A stretch of DNA of 64,000 nt from Pseudomonas sp. CCC3.1. GTDB lineage: Bacteria > Pseudomonadota > Gammaproteobacteria > Pseudomonadales > Pseudomonadaceae. Position numbers and translations under genes: made by a program. The stretch's first letter is position 1; every line of letters begins with the position of its first letter. Of this stretch, positions 53,402 to 62,223 are shown piece after piece. The notes beneath the pieces were generated by a model. The model worked only from the letters and a program-made list of their open reading frames with translations. It was not told the DNA's origin and did not search any database. Location of the stretch: positions 3,782,001 through 3,846,000 of the forward strand of contig NZ_CP133778.1 of the NCBI RefSeq assembly GCF_034347405.1, read 5' to 3'.

Positions 53402-54526
53402 ATGTCCACCGAACACCTGCTTAAAACCCCGCTGCACGCACTGCACCTTGAACTCGGCGCCCGCATGGTGCCGTTTGCAGGCTATGACATGCCCGTGCAA
53501 TACCCATTGGGCGTCATGAAAGAGCATCAACACACCCGTGAACAGGCCGGGTTGTTCGATGTGTCGCACATGGGGCAAATCCTCCTGACTGGCGCCGATG
53601 CGGCCAAAGCACTGGAAACCCTGGTGCCCGTGGACATCATCGACCTGCCGGTGGGCATGCAGCGTTATGCCATGTTCACCAACGAGCAAGGCGGCATTCT
53701 GGATGACCTGATGGTGGCTAACCTGGGCAATGACCAACTGTTTTTGGTGGTCAACGCGGCCTGCAAGGATCAAGACCTGGCACACCTGCGCAAGCACTTG
53801 AGCGCCCATTGCGACATCCAGCCGTTGTTTGAAGAGCGCGCTTTGCTGGCGCTGCAAGGCCCGGCGGCGGTTGAGGTATTGCAACGCCTGGCGCCAGAGG
53901 TGACGAATATGACCTTTATGCAGTTTGCCCCGGTCACCTTGCTGGGCGTTGACTGCTACGTCAGCCGTTCGGGTTATACCGGCGAAGACGGCTTTGAAAT
54001 CTCGGTGCCAGCAGTAAACGCTGAAGCCTTGGCGCGCCGCCTGCTGGCAGAACCAGAAGTTCAGGCCATTGGTTTGGGCGCACGCGATTCACTGCGGCTT
54101 GAGGCCGGTTTGTGCCTGTACGGACATGACATGAACGAAAACACCACACCTGTTGAAGCCAGCCTGTTGTGGGCCATCTCCAAAACGCGTCGCGCCGATG
54201 GCCCGCGTGCCGGTGGTTTTCCGGGTGCCGAGCAGATTTTTTCCCAGCAGCAAAAGGGTGTTGCACGAAAACGGGTCGGCTTGTTGCCCCAAGAACGTAC
54301 ACCCGTGCGTGAAGGCGCTGAAGTGGTTGATAAAGAGGGCAACGTCATCGGTAGCGTGTGCAGCGGCGGCTTCGGCCCGACACTCGGCGCACCACTGGCA
54401 ATGGCTTACCTGGACACCGGACATACAGCCGTAGACAGCGAAGTCTGGGCAATAGTCCGCGGTAAAAAGGTCCCGATGAAAGTCTCAAAAATGCCATTTG
54501 TAGCGCAACGCTATTACCGAGGTTAA
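53402..54526 (+). CDS. gcvT: Aminomethyltransferase, glycine cleavage T protein
   Basis: 374 residues. LKTPLHALHLELGARMVPFA is at the N-terminus, VSRSGYTGEDGFEISVP mid-protein, then RDSLRLEAGLCLYGHDMNEN (folate and aminomethyl pocket). It transfers the methylene group to tetrahydrofolate and releases ammonia. AGGAG precedes ATG 53402; a longer frame from 53378 overlaps sdaA. Last gene of the operon. No terminator is obvious after it. Confidence 0.95.
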   Translation: MSTEHLLKTPLHALHLELGARMVPFAGYDMPVQYPLGVMKEHQHTREQAGLFDVSHMGQILLTGADAAKALETLVPVDIIDLPVGMQRYAMFTNEQGGILDDLMVANLGNDQLFLVVNAACKDQDLAHLRKHLSAHCDIQPLFEERALLALQGPAAVEVLQRLAPEVTNMTFMQFAPVTLLGVDCYVSRSGYTGEDGFEISVPAVNAEALARRLLAEPEVQAIGLGARDSLRLEAGLCLYGHDMNENTTPVEASLLWAISKTRRADGPRAGGFPGAEQIFSQQQKGVARKRVGLLPQERTPVREGAEVVDKEGNVIGSVCSGGFGPTLGAPLAMAYLDTGHTAVDSEVWAIVRGKKVPMKVSKMPFVAQRYYRG

Positions 54527-54941
54527 GCGCCAGACTATTCGCTATTTGTATATACAGTTGTATGTTCACGTTACTTGCGGGCCATACAACTGCTACAAAA
54601 CAGTGCGAAGTTTCGATAGTGAAAACAACATTTAAAACACGAAAACAATTGAACCTATCTATGAGCACACTTCATTTAAGGCCGAGTTCCTACAGGGTTT
54701 GCGCTCATTTAAGTGAACTACACGGGGCTCTAAGGTGTTTATTTAAGGGGCTTGTTTTTTCAATCCCAGTTTCGTAGAGTTCGACCACTGTGTTTGCATG
54801 GGTCGCTGGAATCGTGACCTGGGCAGTAGCTCTATGATTGCTACAACCCGTTCTGCGTCTCTTACTTTCCTGCAACCCAGCACCAGTCCTCTTTCAATGC
54901 AAAGGGGCTGTCATTAATTGTTAGTGTCAAGGAATTAAGAA
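54527..54941. other. Intergenic region upstream of the cold-shock gene
   Basis: 415 bp without a supported gene. The AT-rich first part (to about 54660) probably lacks function beyond ending the gcv operon. The stretch before 54942 would be the promoter and a long structured leader typical of csp mRNAs; no cold-box motif was verified. Confidence 0.45.
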
Positions 54942-55154
54942 ATGTCCCAACGTCAGAGCGGTACCGTTAAGTGGTTTAACGACGAGAAAGGTTTTGGTTT
55001 CATCACTCCGGAAAGCGGCCCGGATCTGTTTGTGCACTTTCGTGCCATTCAGGGCAACGGTTTCAAGAGCTTGAAAGAAGGCCAGAAAGTGACCTTCATC
55101 GCCGTACAAGGCCAAAAAGGCATGCAGGCTGACGAAGTTCAAGCTGAAGCCTAA
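54942..55154 (+). CDS. Cold-shock domain protein (CspA family)
   Basis: 70 residues, one OB-fold cold-shock domain. [20 protein letters not shown] contains RNP1 (KGFGFI), and [10 protein letters not shown] is RNP2 with R in place of the usual S. It binds single-stranded RNA as a chaperone. AAGGA lies 8 nt before the ATG. A strong terminator follows 13 bp after the stop, so it is monocistronic. Confidence 0.95.
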
Positions 55155-55167
55155 GCCTCTGTTGCAC

Positions 55168-55201
55168 AAAAGCCTCTGATGCTGACATCAGAGGCTTTTT
55201 T
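55168..55201 (+). terminator. Rho-independent terminator of csp
   Basis: Perfect stem AAAGCCTCTGATG / CATCAGAGGCTTT with CTGA loop and a T6 tail. Confidence 0.93.
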
Positions 55202-55248
55202 ATGGGCGTAATTTCGTACTATGGGTTTTTCCTTCACGAGACCCTGCC

Positions 55249-55737
55249 ATGTCGAAACAACCACTTAGCCCTCAAGGCGACTTTCCCGCCGTTGGCCTGG
55301 GGCGCCGCCTGGCAGCCATGTTCTATGATTTTCTGCTGTGTACTGCCCTGCTGATCGTCACCACGTTTATCTACAAGCTGATCATGATGGGCTTTATCGG
55401 CGAGGCCAAAATGCGCGCGCTGTCAGAGTCCGGAGCGCTGGACGGCGACCCGCTGCTTTCAACTATTTTGTTCTTCGTGCTCTTCGCCTTCTTTGCCAAG
55501 TTCTGGACCCATAACGGGCAAACCCTGGGCATGCAGGTGTGGGGCGTGCGTGTACAAAACGCGGACGGTACAGCCATCAGCCTGTGGCAGGCGCTGTTGC
55601 GGTTTATTGTGTCGATGGGTTCGTGGCTGTGTTTAGGGCTGGGGTTTATCTGGGCCGTGTTCGATAAACAGAACCGCACGTGGCACGACCTGTACTCAAA
55701 CAGTCAGTTGGTGCGTATTCCCAAGCTGAAGAAATAA
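55249..55737 (+). CDS. RDD-family membrane protein
   Basis: 162 residues with about three membrane segments. The RDD name-giving residues lie in GLGRRLAAMFYDFLLCTALL and the D of FDKQNRTWHDLYSNSQ. Function is unknown; some family members are ion antiporters. It lies between two terminators, so it is a single transcription unit. Confidence 0.88.
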   Translation: MSKQPLSPQGDFPAVGLGRRLAAMFYDFLLCTALLIVTTFIYKLIMMGFIGEAKMRALSESGALDGDPLLSTILFFVLFAFFAKFWTHNGQTLGMQVWGVRVQNADGTAISLWQALLRFIVSMGSWLCLGLGFIWAVFDKQNRTWHDLYSNSQLVRIPKLKK

Positions 55738-55739
55738 AA

Positions 55740-55770
55740 AAAGCCCGTATCTGTCGATACGGGCTTTATT
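55740..55770 (+). terminator. Rho-independent terminator of the RDD gene
   Basis: Stem AAAGCCCGTATC / GATACGGGCTTT with TGTC-type loop, followed by ATT. The A tract before it may also let it work for the opposite strand. Confidence 0.88.
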
Positions 55771-55827
55771 AACGTTTGCGCCTTCTGAAAACCCGCGGCC
55801 ATCAGATCAGCGGCGCTTCAGAGAAAC

Positions 55828-55869
55828 GGGTTGCTTCGCAACCCTTCGCAGCCTTCGGCAGCGACTACG
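55828..55869. repeat. Small hairpin repeat beyond mucD
   Basis: GGGTTGCTTCGCAACCC (7-bp stem) is followed by CGCAGCCTTCGGCAGCGACTAC, the inverse of the repeat class at 39403. It lies just after the mucD stop and could terminate the mucD transcript. Confidence 0.55.
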
Positions 55870-55876
55870 CGTTTAG

Positions 55877-57301
55877 CTATTCAGCCAGCTTGAAGGTAAT
55901 AAAGCTGGCACGACCTTGACGCAGTACACGCATCGACACCGAACGATTTTTCGGCAATGCCTTGGCAATTTCAGTGAATTGCTTGGCATCGGAAATCGCT
56001 TGGTTGTTGAGGTGAGTAATCACATCGCCAGGTTGCAGACCAATCAACGCTGCAGGACCGTCCTGTACGTCTTTGATGATCACGCCACCTTTGATGTCGT
56101 TGGCCTTTTTCTGCTCGTCGCTCAAGTCCGCCACGGACACACCCAGACGGTTGCTGCTTTGCTCAGCACCGGTAGTGCCTGCCAGCTCTTTGCCTTCATC
56201 CGGGATCGCACCGACCGTCAGGTCCAGCGTTTGGCGCTTGCCGTTACGAATCACGTCAAGGGTCGCTTTGCTGCCCGCTTTGAGAGCCCCCACCAAGTGC
56301 GGCAGGTCTGCCGACATGACAATTGGTTGGCCGTTCATGCTCAGGATCACGTCACCCACTTGCAGACCGCCTTTGGCAGCCGGGCCGTTGTCCAGCACTT
56401 GAGCAACCAGTGCACCGGCAGGTTTGTCGAGACCGAAGGACTCAGCCAGGTCTTTGTTGACCTCTTGAATCACGACGCCCAACCAGCCGCGGCTCACTTT
56501 ACCGCCAGTCTTGAGCTGATTGGAAACATCCATCGCGACATCAATAGGAATCGCGAAGGACACGCCCATGAAGCCACCGGAGCGGGTGTAAATCTGTGAG
56601 TTGATGCCCACCACTTCGCCTGCCAGGTTGAACAGCGGACCACCCGAGTTACCCGGGTTGATCGGCACGTCAGTCTGGATGAACGGCACGTAGCTTTCGT
56701 TCGGCAGGCTGCGGCCGATGGCGCTGATGATGCCTTGGGTCACGGTGTGGTCAAAGCCGAACGGCGAACCGATCGCCACGACCCATTGCCCGGCCTTGAG
56801 GTCCTGGGATTTACCCAGTTTCAGAACCGGCAGGTTTTTGCCTTCAATTTTCAACAACGCCACATCGGAACGCGGGTCAGTGCCCACCAGCTTGGCTTTC
56901 ATTTCGCTGCGGTCAGACAGACGCACGATGATTTCATCCGCATCGGCAACCACATGGTTGTTGGTCAGAATGTAGCCATCAGGCGAGATGATAAAGCCCG
57001 ACCCCAAAGACTGGGCCTCGCGCTGACGTCCGCCTTGACCACCGCCACCACTGCCTGGCGGCATGCCGCGCTCAAAAAAATCACGCAGACCCGGTGGCAG
57101 GCCTTCCAGATCAGGTATTTGCATGCCGGAGGCTTTGCGGTCTGGCAGCTTTTGCGTGGTACTGATATTCACAACAGCGGGCGAGGCTTGCTCGACCAAT
57201 TGCGTGAAGTCCGGTAGCTGCGCTTCAGCCAGGGCCGGTACTGCCTGCCCGAGCATCATCACGGCAGCAAAAATGGGTAAGTAAGATTTCAATCGAGGCA
57301 T
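55877..57301 (-). CDS. mucD: Periplasmic serine protease, DegP/HtrA-like
   Basis: 474 residues, as in P. aeruginosa MucD. A signal peptide ends near residue 25 (GQAVPALAEA). The trypsin-like triad is His116 (NNHVV), Asp146 (RSDVALLKI) and Ser219 (NPGNSGGPLF). Two PDZ domains follow at about 270-360 and 375-470. It degrades misfolded envelope proteins and limits AlgU activation. The start at 57301 has GGAG 11 nt upstream; the longer frame to 57454 lacks homology. Last gene of the algU operon, 184 bp after mucB. Confidence 0.95.
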   Translation of the reverse strand: MPRLKSYLPIFAAVMMLGQAVPALAEAQLPDFTQLVEQASPAVVNISTTQKLPDRKASGMQIPDLEGLPPGLRDFFERGMPPGSGGGGQGGRQREAQSLGSGFIISPDGYILTNNHVVADADEIIVRLSDRSEMKAKLVGTDPRSDVALLKIEGKNLPVLKLGKSQDLKAGQWVVAIGSPFGFDHTVTQGIISAIGRSLPNESYVPFIQTDVPINPGNSGGPLFNLAGEVVGINSQIYTRSGGFMGVSFAIPIDVAMDVSNQLKTGGKVSRGWLGVVIQEVNKDLAESFGLDKPAGALVAQVLDNGPAAKGGLQVGDVILSMNGQPIVMSADLPHLVGALKAGSKATLDVIRNGKRQTLDLTVGAIPDEGKELAGTTGAEQSSNRLGVSVADLSDEQKKANDIKGGVIIKDVQDGPAALIGLQPGDVITHLNNQAISDAKQFTEIAKALPKNRSVSMRVLRQGRASFITFKLAE

Positions 57302-57485
57302 TGATTTACAGCTCCCGTTAATAGCAGCAGGGGTAGGCACCAGATCCCAAAAAACTAAAGCCAGCATAGACCGTATTTTTGACACCCGGAAAACAAACAA
57401 GGCCAGCGCCCGTAGGGCCCTGACCTGGATGAAAAGATGAAACACAGTGCACATTAATAGGTTGACCGCTCATTTCGGCGTTCCA

Positions 57486-58454
57486 CTAAGGTTTGGCCTG
57501 AGATGGGGTTTCGGCCTGCCCTGCTCGTATTGAGAGTGCAATGCGCTCGGCGGTACCCATCGGTATTTCGCCCACAACCGTCGCCATGATGTCTCCGTCT
57601 GGCGTGGTGAGATGCCTTGAGACCGCAACGGTCGGGCCAAGCTGCAACCGCATATCGGGAACAGCGGCGCCTTTCAAGGGCTCAAGAAACACAGAAAACC
57701 GGGTCAGACCATCGTCATACAGGAGACTGGTCACCTCTGACTTGGTCTTGGGATCGCGGCGCACACCACTGCTGAGCAACTCAAAACCCGGAGGCAGCCA
57801 GTCGGAATGCCAGACATGCGCAGGTTTGATCGAGGGCGAAGCATCATCCGCCACAGCAACCGCCCGGCATTGCCCACTGGGCTTGAGCTGGCTGTCATCA
57901 GGAGGCGTAATTTCCAGATGGGTGAACTGAAAACGTTCCAGCAACTGGCCTTTGTCATTAAGCAACAATGACTTCAACGGCAAGCCGGTTTCACGGTCCA
58001 AATACAGTTCGACGCCATAACGATGCTGGTCGCGCGGAGTCAGTGCAATAACCGCTACGGGACGACCTGCTACCCGCGAGTCACCGGTGCGGGTCACGGA
58101 ATACCAGTCATCAAGCCGCTGGAGGTCGAGCTGTCGCGCGGCGGTGTCGGCGACATCGCCAACACCTGAGATAAATTTGCCAGTGACGCACTCAGTGCGT
58201 CCATCAGCACGAACCACCTCGTAAGCAGCGCCATCGAGCTGAAGCAGCCGTTCACGAACCTTCCCGTCTTGTACACGGTGCCAGATGCCATGGGTCGAAA
58301 AACTCCCATTACGCTCGTAAACGAAGGTGCCCTGATAACTTTGCTGCTGCTCGGCTTGCCCAAGCCGTTTAAGCCAGTCTTGGGCATCATCAGCCTGTGC
58401 GGGTACAGCAAACCAGCCACTGAGCAAAAGCGGTAACAGAGGTAGGACGCGCAT
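57486..58454 (-). CDS. mucB: Periplasmic negative regulator of sigma AlgU, RseB family
   Basis: 322 residues. The signal peptide LLPLLLSGWFAVPAQA is followed by the lipid-binding N-domain (QSYQGTFVYERNGSFSTHGI) and C-domain (VWHSDWLPPGFELLSSGVRR). It binds the periplasmic end of MucA and shields it from AlgW cleavage. It starts 8 bp after mucA, with good coupling. Confidence 0.95.
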   Translation of the reverse strand: MRVLPLLPLLLSGWFAVPAQADDAQDWLKRLGQAEQQQSYQGTFVYERNGSFSTHGIWHRVQDGKVRERLLQLDGAAYEVVRADGRTECVTGKFISGVGDVADTAARQLDLQRLDDWYSVTRTGDSRVAGRPVAVIALTPRDQHRYGVELYLDRETGLPLKSLLLNDKGQLLERFQFTHLEITPPDDSQLKPSGQCRAVAVADDASPSIKPAHVWHSDWLPPGFELLSSGVRRDPKTKSEVTSLLYDDGLTRFSVFLEPLKGAAVPDMRLQLGPTVAVSRHLTTPDGDIMATVVGEIPMGTAERIALSIRAGQAETPSQAKP

Positions 58455-58462
58455 GATGGTCC

Positions 58463-59053
58463 TTAGCGGTTTTCCAGGCTGGCAGCACGTGCGTAAGGCA
58501 GAGGACTTTCAGTACCCTTCGAGGCCGCTTGTTCAGCATGTTGGCGCAGGTAGCCCGGCAAACGCTGATCTTGCCAGCCAGGTTGACCTTGCAGCACACC
58601 GTTAGCCATCGGCCCAGTGCCGTGATCTGTATTCTCGGTGTAGTTGGCCAGAACAGCCGGGCCTTTAACCATCGGAGCGCTCAGGCTCGGCTGGCCGCTT
58701 TGCTGGGCAAGCTGGGCACCGACGATGTCATCCTGGTTGTACAGTCTGACACCTGCCAGCACGGCAACGGTCACCGAGGCAGCAACGGCCAGACGGCCTA
58801 TGTTGCGCCAAGGGCCACGGACCACTTTGGCCGGGGTTTGCTCTTCGGCCAACGCGGCCGACACAGCAGATGCGATGTCCAGACGCGGAATCAGCAAGTC
58901 CTTGTGCATCACCGCACGGGCAACCTGATAACGCGACCAGGTGTCACGTGTTTGTGGGTCGTCAAAGGCATTCAATACCCGACGTAATTCCAGTTCGTCC
59001 GCTTCGTTATCCATCACTGCGGACAGCGATTCCTGCAGGGCTTCACGACTCAT
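58463..59053 (-). CDS. mucA: Anti-sigma factor MucA, RseA family
   Basis: 196 residues. The cytoplasmic sigma-binding domain (1 to about 80, LQESLSAVMDNEADELELRR) is followed by one membrane segment at about 84-104 (IGRLAVAASVTVAVLAGVRL) and a periplasmic tail for MucB binding. No truncation of the mucA22 sort is present; the tail is full length. It holds AlgU inactive until regulated proteolysis. Confidence 0.95.
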   Translation of the reverse strand: MSREALQESLSAVMDNEADELELRRVLNAFDDPQTRDTWSRYQVARAVMHKDLLIPRLDIASAVSAALAEEQTPAKVVRGPWRNIGRLAVAASVTVAVLAGVRLYNQDDIVGAQLAQQSGQPSLSAPMVKGPAVLANYTENTDHGTGPMANGVLQGQPGWQDQRLPGYLRQHAEQAASKGTESPLPYARAASLENR

Positions 59054-59084
59054 GGCGGTTCCTCTCTTGGCTGTCGCCGCTGTC

Positions 59085-59666
59085 TCAGTTTTCCTGCAAC
59101 AACGGCTGCAGGGCTTTATCGATGGCCTCCCGAGCGCGGAAAATCCGGGAGCGCACGGTACCTACCGGACATTGCATGACGCTCGCAATATCCTCGTAAC
59201 TCAGACCATCAAATTCACGCAAAGTTAATGCCGTACGTAAATCTTCTGGCAGAAGCTGAATGGTGCGGTGAACCGTGCCTTCGATCTCGTCGCGGAGCAA
59301 AGCGCGCTCCGGCGATTCCAGATCTTTAAGACCGTGATCACCATCATAGAATTCAGCATCTTCAGAACTCACATCACTATCGGGTGGACGACGACCGCGT
59401 GACACCAAATAGTTTTTCGCCGTATTAATGGCGATGCGGTACAGCCACGTATAAAACGCACTGTCACCGCGAAAATTGCCAAGTGCTCGATATGCCTTGA
59501 TAAAGGCCTCTTGCGCAACATCCTGGGCTTCATGGGTGTCGTGCACGAAACGCACGATCAACCCGAGAATTTTGTGCTGGTATTTCAGCACTAGCAGATC
59601 GAATGCACGCTTGTCACCGCGCTGTACGCGCTCGACCAGCTGCTGATCCTCTTCCTGGGTTAGCAT
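59085..59666 (-). CDS. algU: Sigma factor AlgU (RpoE-like)
   Basis: 193 residues, identical in length to P. aeruginosa AlgU. Region 2 includes LVLKYQHKILGLIVRFVHDT and ALGNFRGDSAFYTWLYRIAI; region 4 includes LREFDGLSYEDIASVMQCPV. It directs envelope-stress and exopolysaccharide genes. ATG 59666 has AGGAG 6 nt upstream; GTG 59672 overlaps it. An AlgU-type promoter lies 60 bp upstream, so the operon is autoregulated. Confidence 0.97.
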   Translation of the reverse strand: MLTQEEDQQLVERVQRGDKRAFDLLVLKYQHKILGLIVRFVHDTHEAQDVAQEAFIKAYRALGNFRGDSAFYTWLYRIAINTAKNYLVSRGRRPPDSDVSSEDAEFYDGDHGLKDLESPERALLRDEIEGTVHRTIQLLPEDLRTALTLREFDGLSYEDIASVMQCPVGTVRSRIFRAREAIDKALQPLLQEN

Positions 59667-59725
59667 GAACACTCCTCATAAGACCGGGAGGGAGAGCGCT
59701 TTGCTAATTGAGCAGGCTTGCAAAC

Positions 59726-59752
59726 ATAGACTCGGGCTTTACACAAAAGTTC
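59726..59752 (-). promoter_or_regulatory. AlgU-dependent promoter of algU
   Basis: On the minus strand GAACTT, 16 bp, TCTAT matches the AlgU/RpoE consensus GAACTT-N16/17-TCtga well. It lies about 60 bp upstream of the algU start. Confidence 0.85.
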
Positions 59753-60141
59753 TCTCCCCCTAGGCAAGTTTCCTGCGCACTCGGATTTGGCACGCACGAA
59801 AACGCAGCTCGGGCCTGCCCGGCTGCGTCAATAATCTTGTCGTCACATTCACCTGCCGAGGTCGCAACACCCACCCCGCATAGAATTGACGCGATTCCCC
59901 TTTATGATGGGCAACCCTCTATGGAACCCTGGTCTGTAGGAAAAGTTCCAAAATGCCATATCAGATTAAACACCCGGCACATCAAAAAATACGGCTCTCG
60001 CCTCGACTCGATGCTGACCGCAGGCCCTGATTCGCTGATTTATTCTGCAAATCGGCATGCAGACCGCTCAAGTCTGAGGCACACTTCTCGCCCGCTGTAA
60101 TTTCCCGATGCCACAAAGGCCCGGCTATTGTGCCGATCCCC
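59753..60141. other. Intergenic region between algU and nadB promoters
   Basis: 389 bp between the AlgU promoter and the nadB leader. A frame of 130 codons across it has no recognisable features and no ribosome site and is not accepted. Further algU promoters may lie here, but none was recognised. Confidence 0.5.
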
Positions 60142-60170
60142 CCCTCTATATACTAGAGGGCGCTTTTTTT
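60142..60170 (+). terminator. Terminator-like hairpin in nadB leader
   Basis: Stem CCCTCTA / TAGAGGG with TATAC loop, then CGCTTTTTTT. It ends 16 bp before the nadB start codon, so it may be an attenuator or the end of an upstream short transcript. Confidence 0.6.
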
Positions 60171-60185
60171 GCGGACATAAGAAGA

Positions 60186-61802
60186 ATGAGCCGACATTTT
60201 CAACATGATGTGCTGGTGATTGGCAGCGGTGCTGCCGGCTTGAGCCTGGCGCTCACGCTGCCTGGCCACCTGCGTATTGCCGTGCTGAGCAAGGGCAATC
60301 TGGCCAATGGCTCGACGTTTTGGGCACAGGGCGGCGTCGCTGCAGTGCTGGATGGCACCGACACGGTGCAGTCCCACGTCGAGGACACACTGAATGCCGG
60401 GGGCGGCCTGTGTCACGAAGACGCCGTACGCTTCACGGTCGAACACAGTCGCGAAGCCATCCAGTGGTTAATTGATCAGGGCGTACCCTTCACCCGCGAT
60501 GAACCCGCTGACCCAGAGCACCCAGGCTTTGAGTTTCACCTCACCCGTGAAGGCGGCCACAGCCATCGCCGCATCATTCATGCCGCCGACGCCACTGGCG
60601 CGGCCATCTTCACAACCCTGCTCGAACAAGCCCGAAAGCGCCCCAACATCGAGTTGCTCGAACAACGGGTTGCCGTTGATCTGATTACCGAACGTCGCTT
60701 GGGCCTGGAAGGCGATCGCTGCCTCGGCGCCTACGTGCTTGACCGCACGACGGGCGAAGTCGACACCTACGGTTCGCGCTTCACCATTCTGGCCTCGGGC
60801 GGTGCCGCCAAGGTGTATCTCTACACCAGCAACCCCGACGGCGCCTGCGGTGATGGCATTGCCATGGCCTGGCGTTCCGGGTGTCGCGTCGCGAACCTGG
60901 AGTTCAATCAGTTTCACCCTACGTGCCTGTATCACCCGCAGGCCAAGAGCTTTTTGATCACCGAAGCCCTGCGTGGCGAAGGTGCACACCTCAAGCTGCC
61001 TAACGGCGAGCGCTTCATGCACCGCTTCGACCCCCGTGGCGAACTGGCCCCACGAGACATTGTGGCGCGGGCCATCGACCACGAGATGAAGCGCCTGGGC
61101 ATCGATTGCGTGTACCTGGACATCAGCCATGAGTCCGACGCATTCATCAAGACCCATTTCCCGACGGTCTATGAACGTTGCCTGGAATTCTCCATCGACA
61201 TCACTAAGCAAGCGATCCCGGTGGTGCCGGCTGCGCACTACACCTGCGGCGGCGTGATGGTCGACGGTCACGGCCGAACTGACGTCCCGGGGTTGTACGC
61301 GATCGGTGAAACCAGCTTTACCGGCCTGCACGGGGCCAACCGCATGGCCAGCAACTCGCTGCTGGAATGCTTCGTGTATGCCCGCTCGGCGGCCACCGAC
61401 ATCTTGACCCAGCTGGATCAGATCGAGATCCCCGATGCCCTGCCTAGCTGGGATGCCAGCCAGGTGACGGACTCGGATGAAGACGTGATCATCGCCCACA
61501 ACTGGGATGAACTGCGGCGTTTCATGTGGGACTACGTGGGCATCGTACGCACCAACAAACGCCTGCAACGCGCACAGCACCGCGTCCGCCTGCTGCTGGA
61601 TGAAATCGATGAGTTCTACAGTAACTACAAGGTCAGCCGCGACCTGATTGAGCTGCGCAACCTGGCCCAAGTGGCTGAGCTGATGATCCGCAGCGCAATG
61701 GCGAGAAAAGAGTCACGGGGTTTGCATTACACCCTCGACTACCCGGACATGTTGCCCGAAGCGCTGGACACTATTCTGGTGCCAACCACCTACGTCGACT
61801 GA
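60186..61802 (+). CDS. nadB: L-aspartate oxidase
   Basis: 538 residues, as in P. aeruginosa. FAD fold VLVIGSGAAGLSLALTL is at the N-terminus. FWAQGGVAAVLDGTDTVQSH, EFNQFHPTCLYHP and AHYTCGGVMVDGHGRTDVPG match the succinate-dehydrogenase/aspartate-oxidase family, and the NRMASNSLLECFVYARSAA block is specific. It oxidises aspartate to iminoaspartate, the first step of NAD synthesis. ATG 60186 (MSRHFQHDV) is used; a longer frame crosses the hairpin. The 3' end overlaps ygfX by 32 bp. Confidence 0.96.
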   Translation: MSRHFQHDVLVIGSGAAGLSLALTLPGHLRIAVLSKGNLANGSTFWAQGGVAAVLDGTDTVQSHVEDTLNAGGGLCHEDAVRFTVEHSREAIQWLIDQGVPFTRDEPADPEHPGFEFHLTREGGHSHRRIIHAADATGAAIFTTLLEQARKRPNIELLEQRVAVDLITERRLGLEGDRCLGAYVLDRTTGEVDTYGSRFTILASGGAAKVYLYTSNPDGACGDGIAMAWRSGCRVANLEFNQFHPTCLYHPQAKSFLITEALRGEGAHLKLPNGERFMHRFDPRGELAPRDIVARAIDHEMKRLGIDCVYLDISHESDAFIKTHFPTVYERCLEFSIDITKQAIPVVPAAHYTCGGVMVDGHGRTDVPGLYAIGETSFTGLHGANRMASNSLLECFVYARSAATDILTQLDQIEIPDALPSWDASQVTDSDEDVIIAHNWDELRRFMWDYVGIVRTNKRLQRAQHRVRLLLDEIDEFYSNYKVSRDLIELRNLAQVAELMIRSAMARKESRGLHYTLDYPDMLPEALDTILVPTTYVD

Positions 61803-62223
61803 ACTTGAGCCGCACACGCAGGCGCCGATGCTGATCGTGCGCCAGCGCGTCGCCGGGAATGCACACTGACCTCACTCTGCGCTCGCCCGGCAGACTGAAA
61901 CGCACCAGCACCATGAACGGCAGCGCCATGCTGTCACGGTGCAGTTGCACGGCCTGCCAGCCCTTGGCACGGCTCCATAATTGCCAGCCCTCGGCATCGC
62001 GCCGCAAACCGGTAAACGCACTCGCATGAGTCAAGCGAATATGCCGCGGCAGCACCCAAAACCCATGCGCCAGGCACACCAAAACCCCAAGCAGGCGAGC
62101 CCACACAGGCAACGAAAGAAGGCAGATTGAGATCAGCGCCAACGATTGGGCTGCAAGATACGCCGCCAGCAATTGGCCTGAGGCCTGCCAGCGGCATTCG
62201 AAATAATTACTTGGGCTGGACAC
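61771..62223 (-). CDS. ygfX: YgfX-like membrane protein
   Basis: 150 residues. The N-terminal FECRWQASGQLLAAYLAAQS is followed by two close membrane segments (LISICLLSLPVWARLLGVLV). The rest is cytoplasmic and basic, with RDSMALPFMVLVRFSLPGE. It matches the YgfX (CptA) family that is always paired with SdhE. A toxin role has been proposed in E. coli but is disputed. It uses a GTG start inside the last codons of sdhE (16-bp overlap). Its 3' end is convergent with nadB. Confidence 0.82.
   Translation of the reverse strand: MSSPSNYFECRWQASGQLLAAYLAAQSLALISICLLSLPVWARLLGVLVCLAHGFWVLPRHIRLTHASAFTGLRRDAEGWQLWSRAKGWQAVQLHRDSMALPFMVLVRFSLPGERRVRSVCIPGDALAHDQHRRLRVRLKFSRRRWLAPE

Noticed and set aside
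59708..60100. 130-codon frame between algU and nadB
   Set aside because: No ribosome site, no domain, and it covers the AlgU promoter; treated as non-coding.
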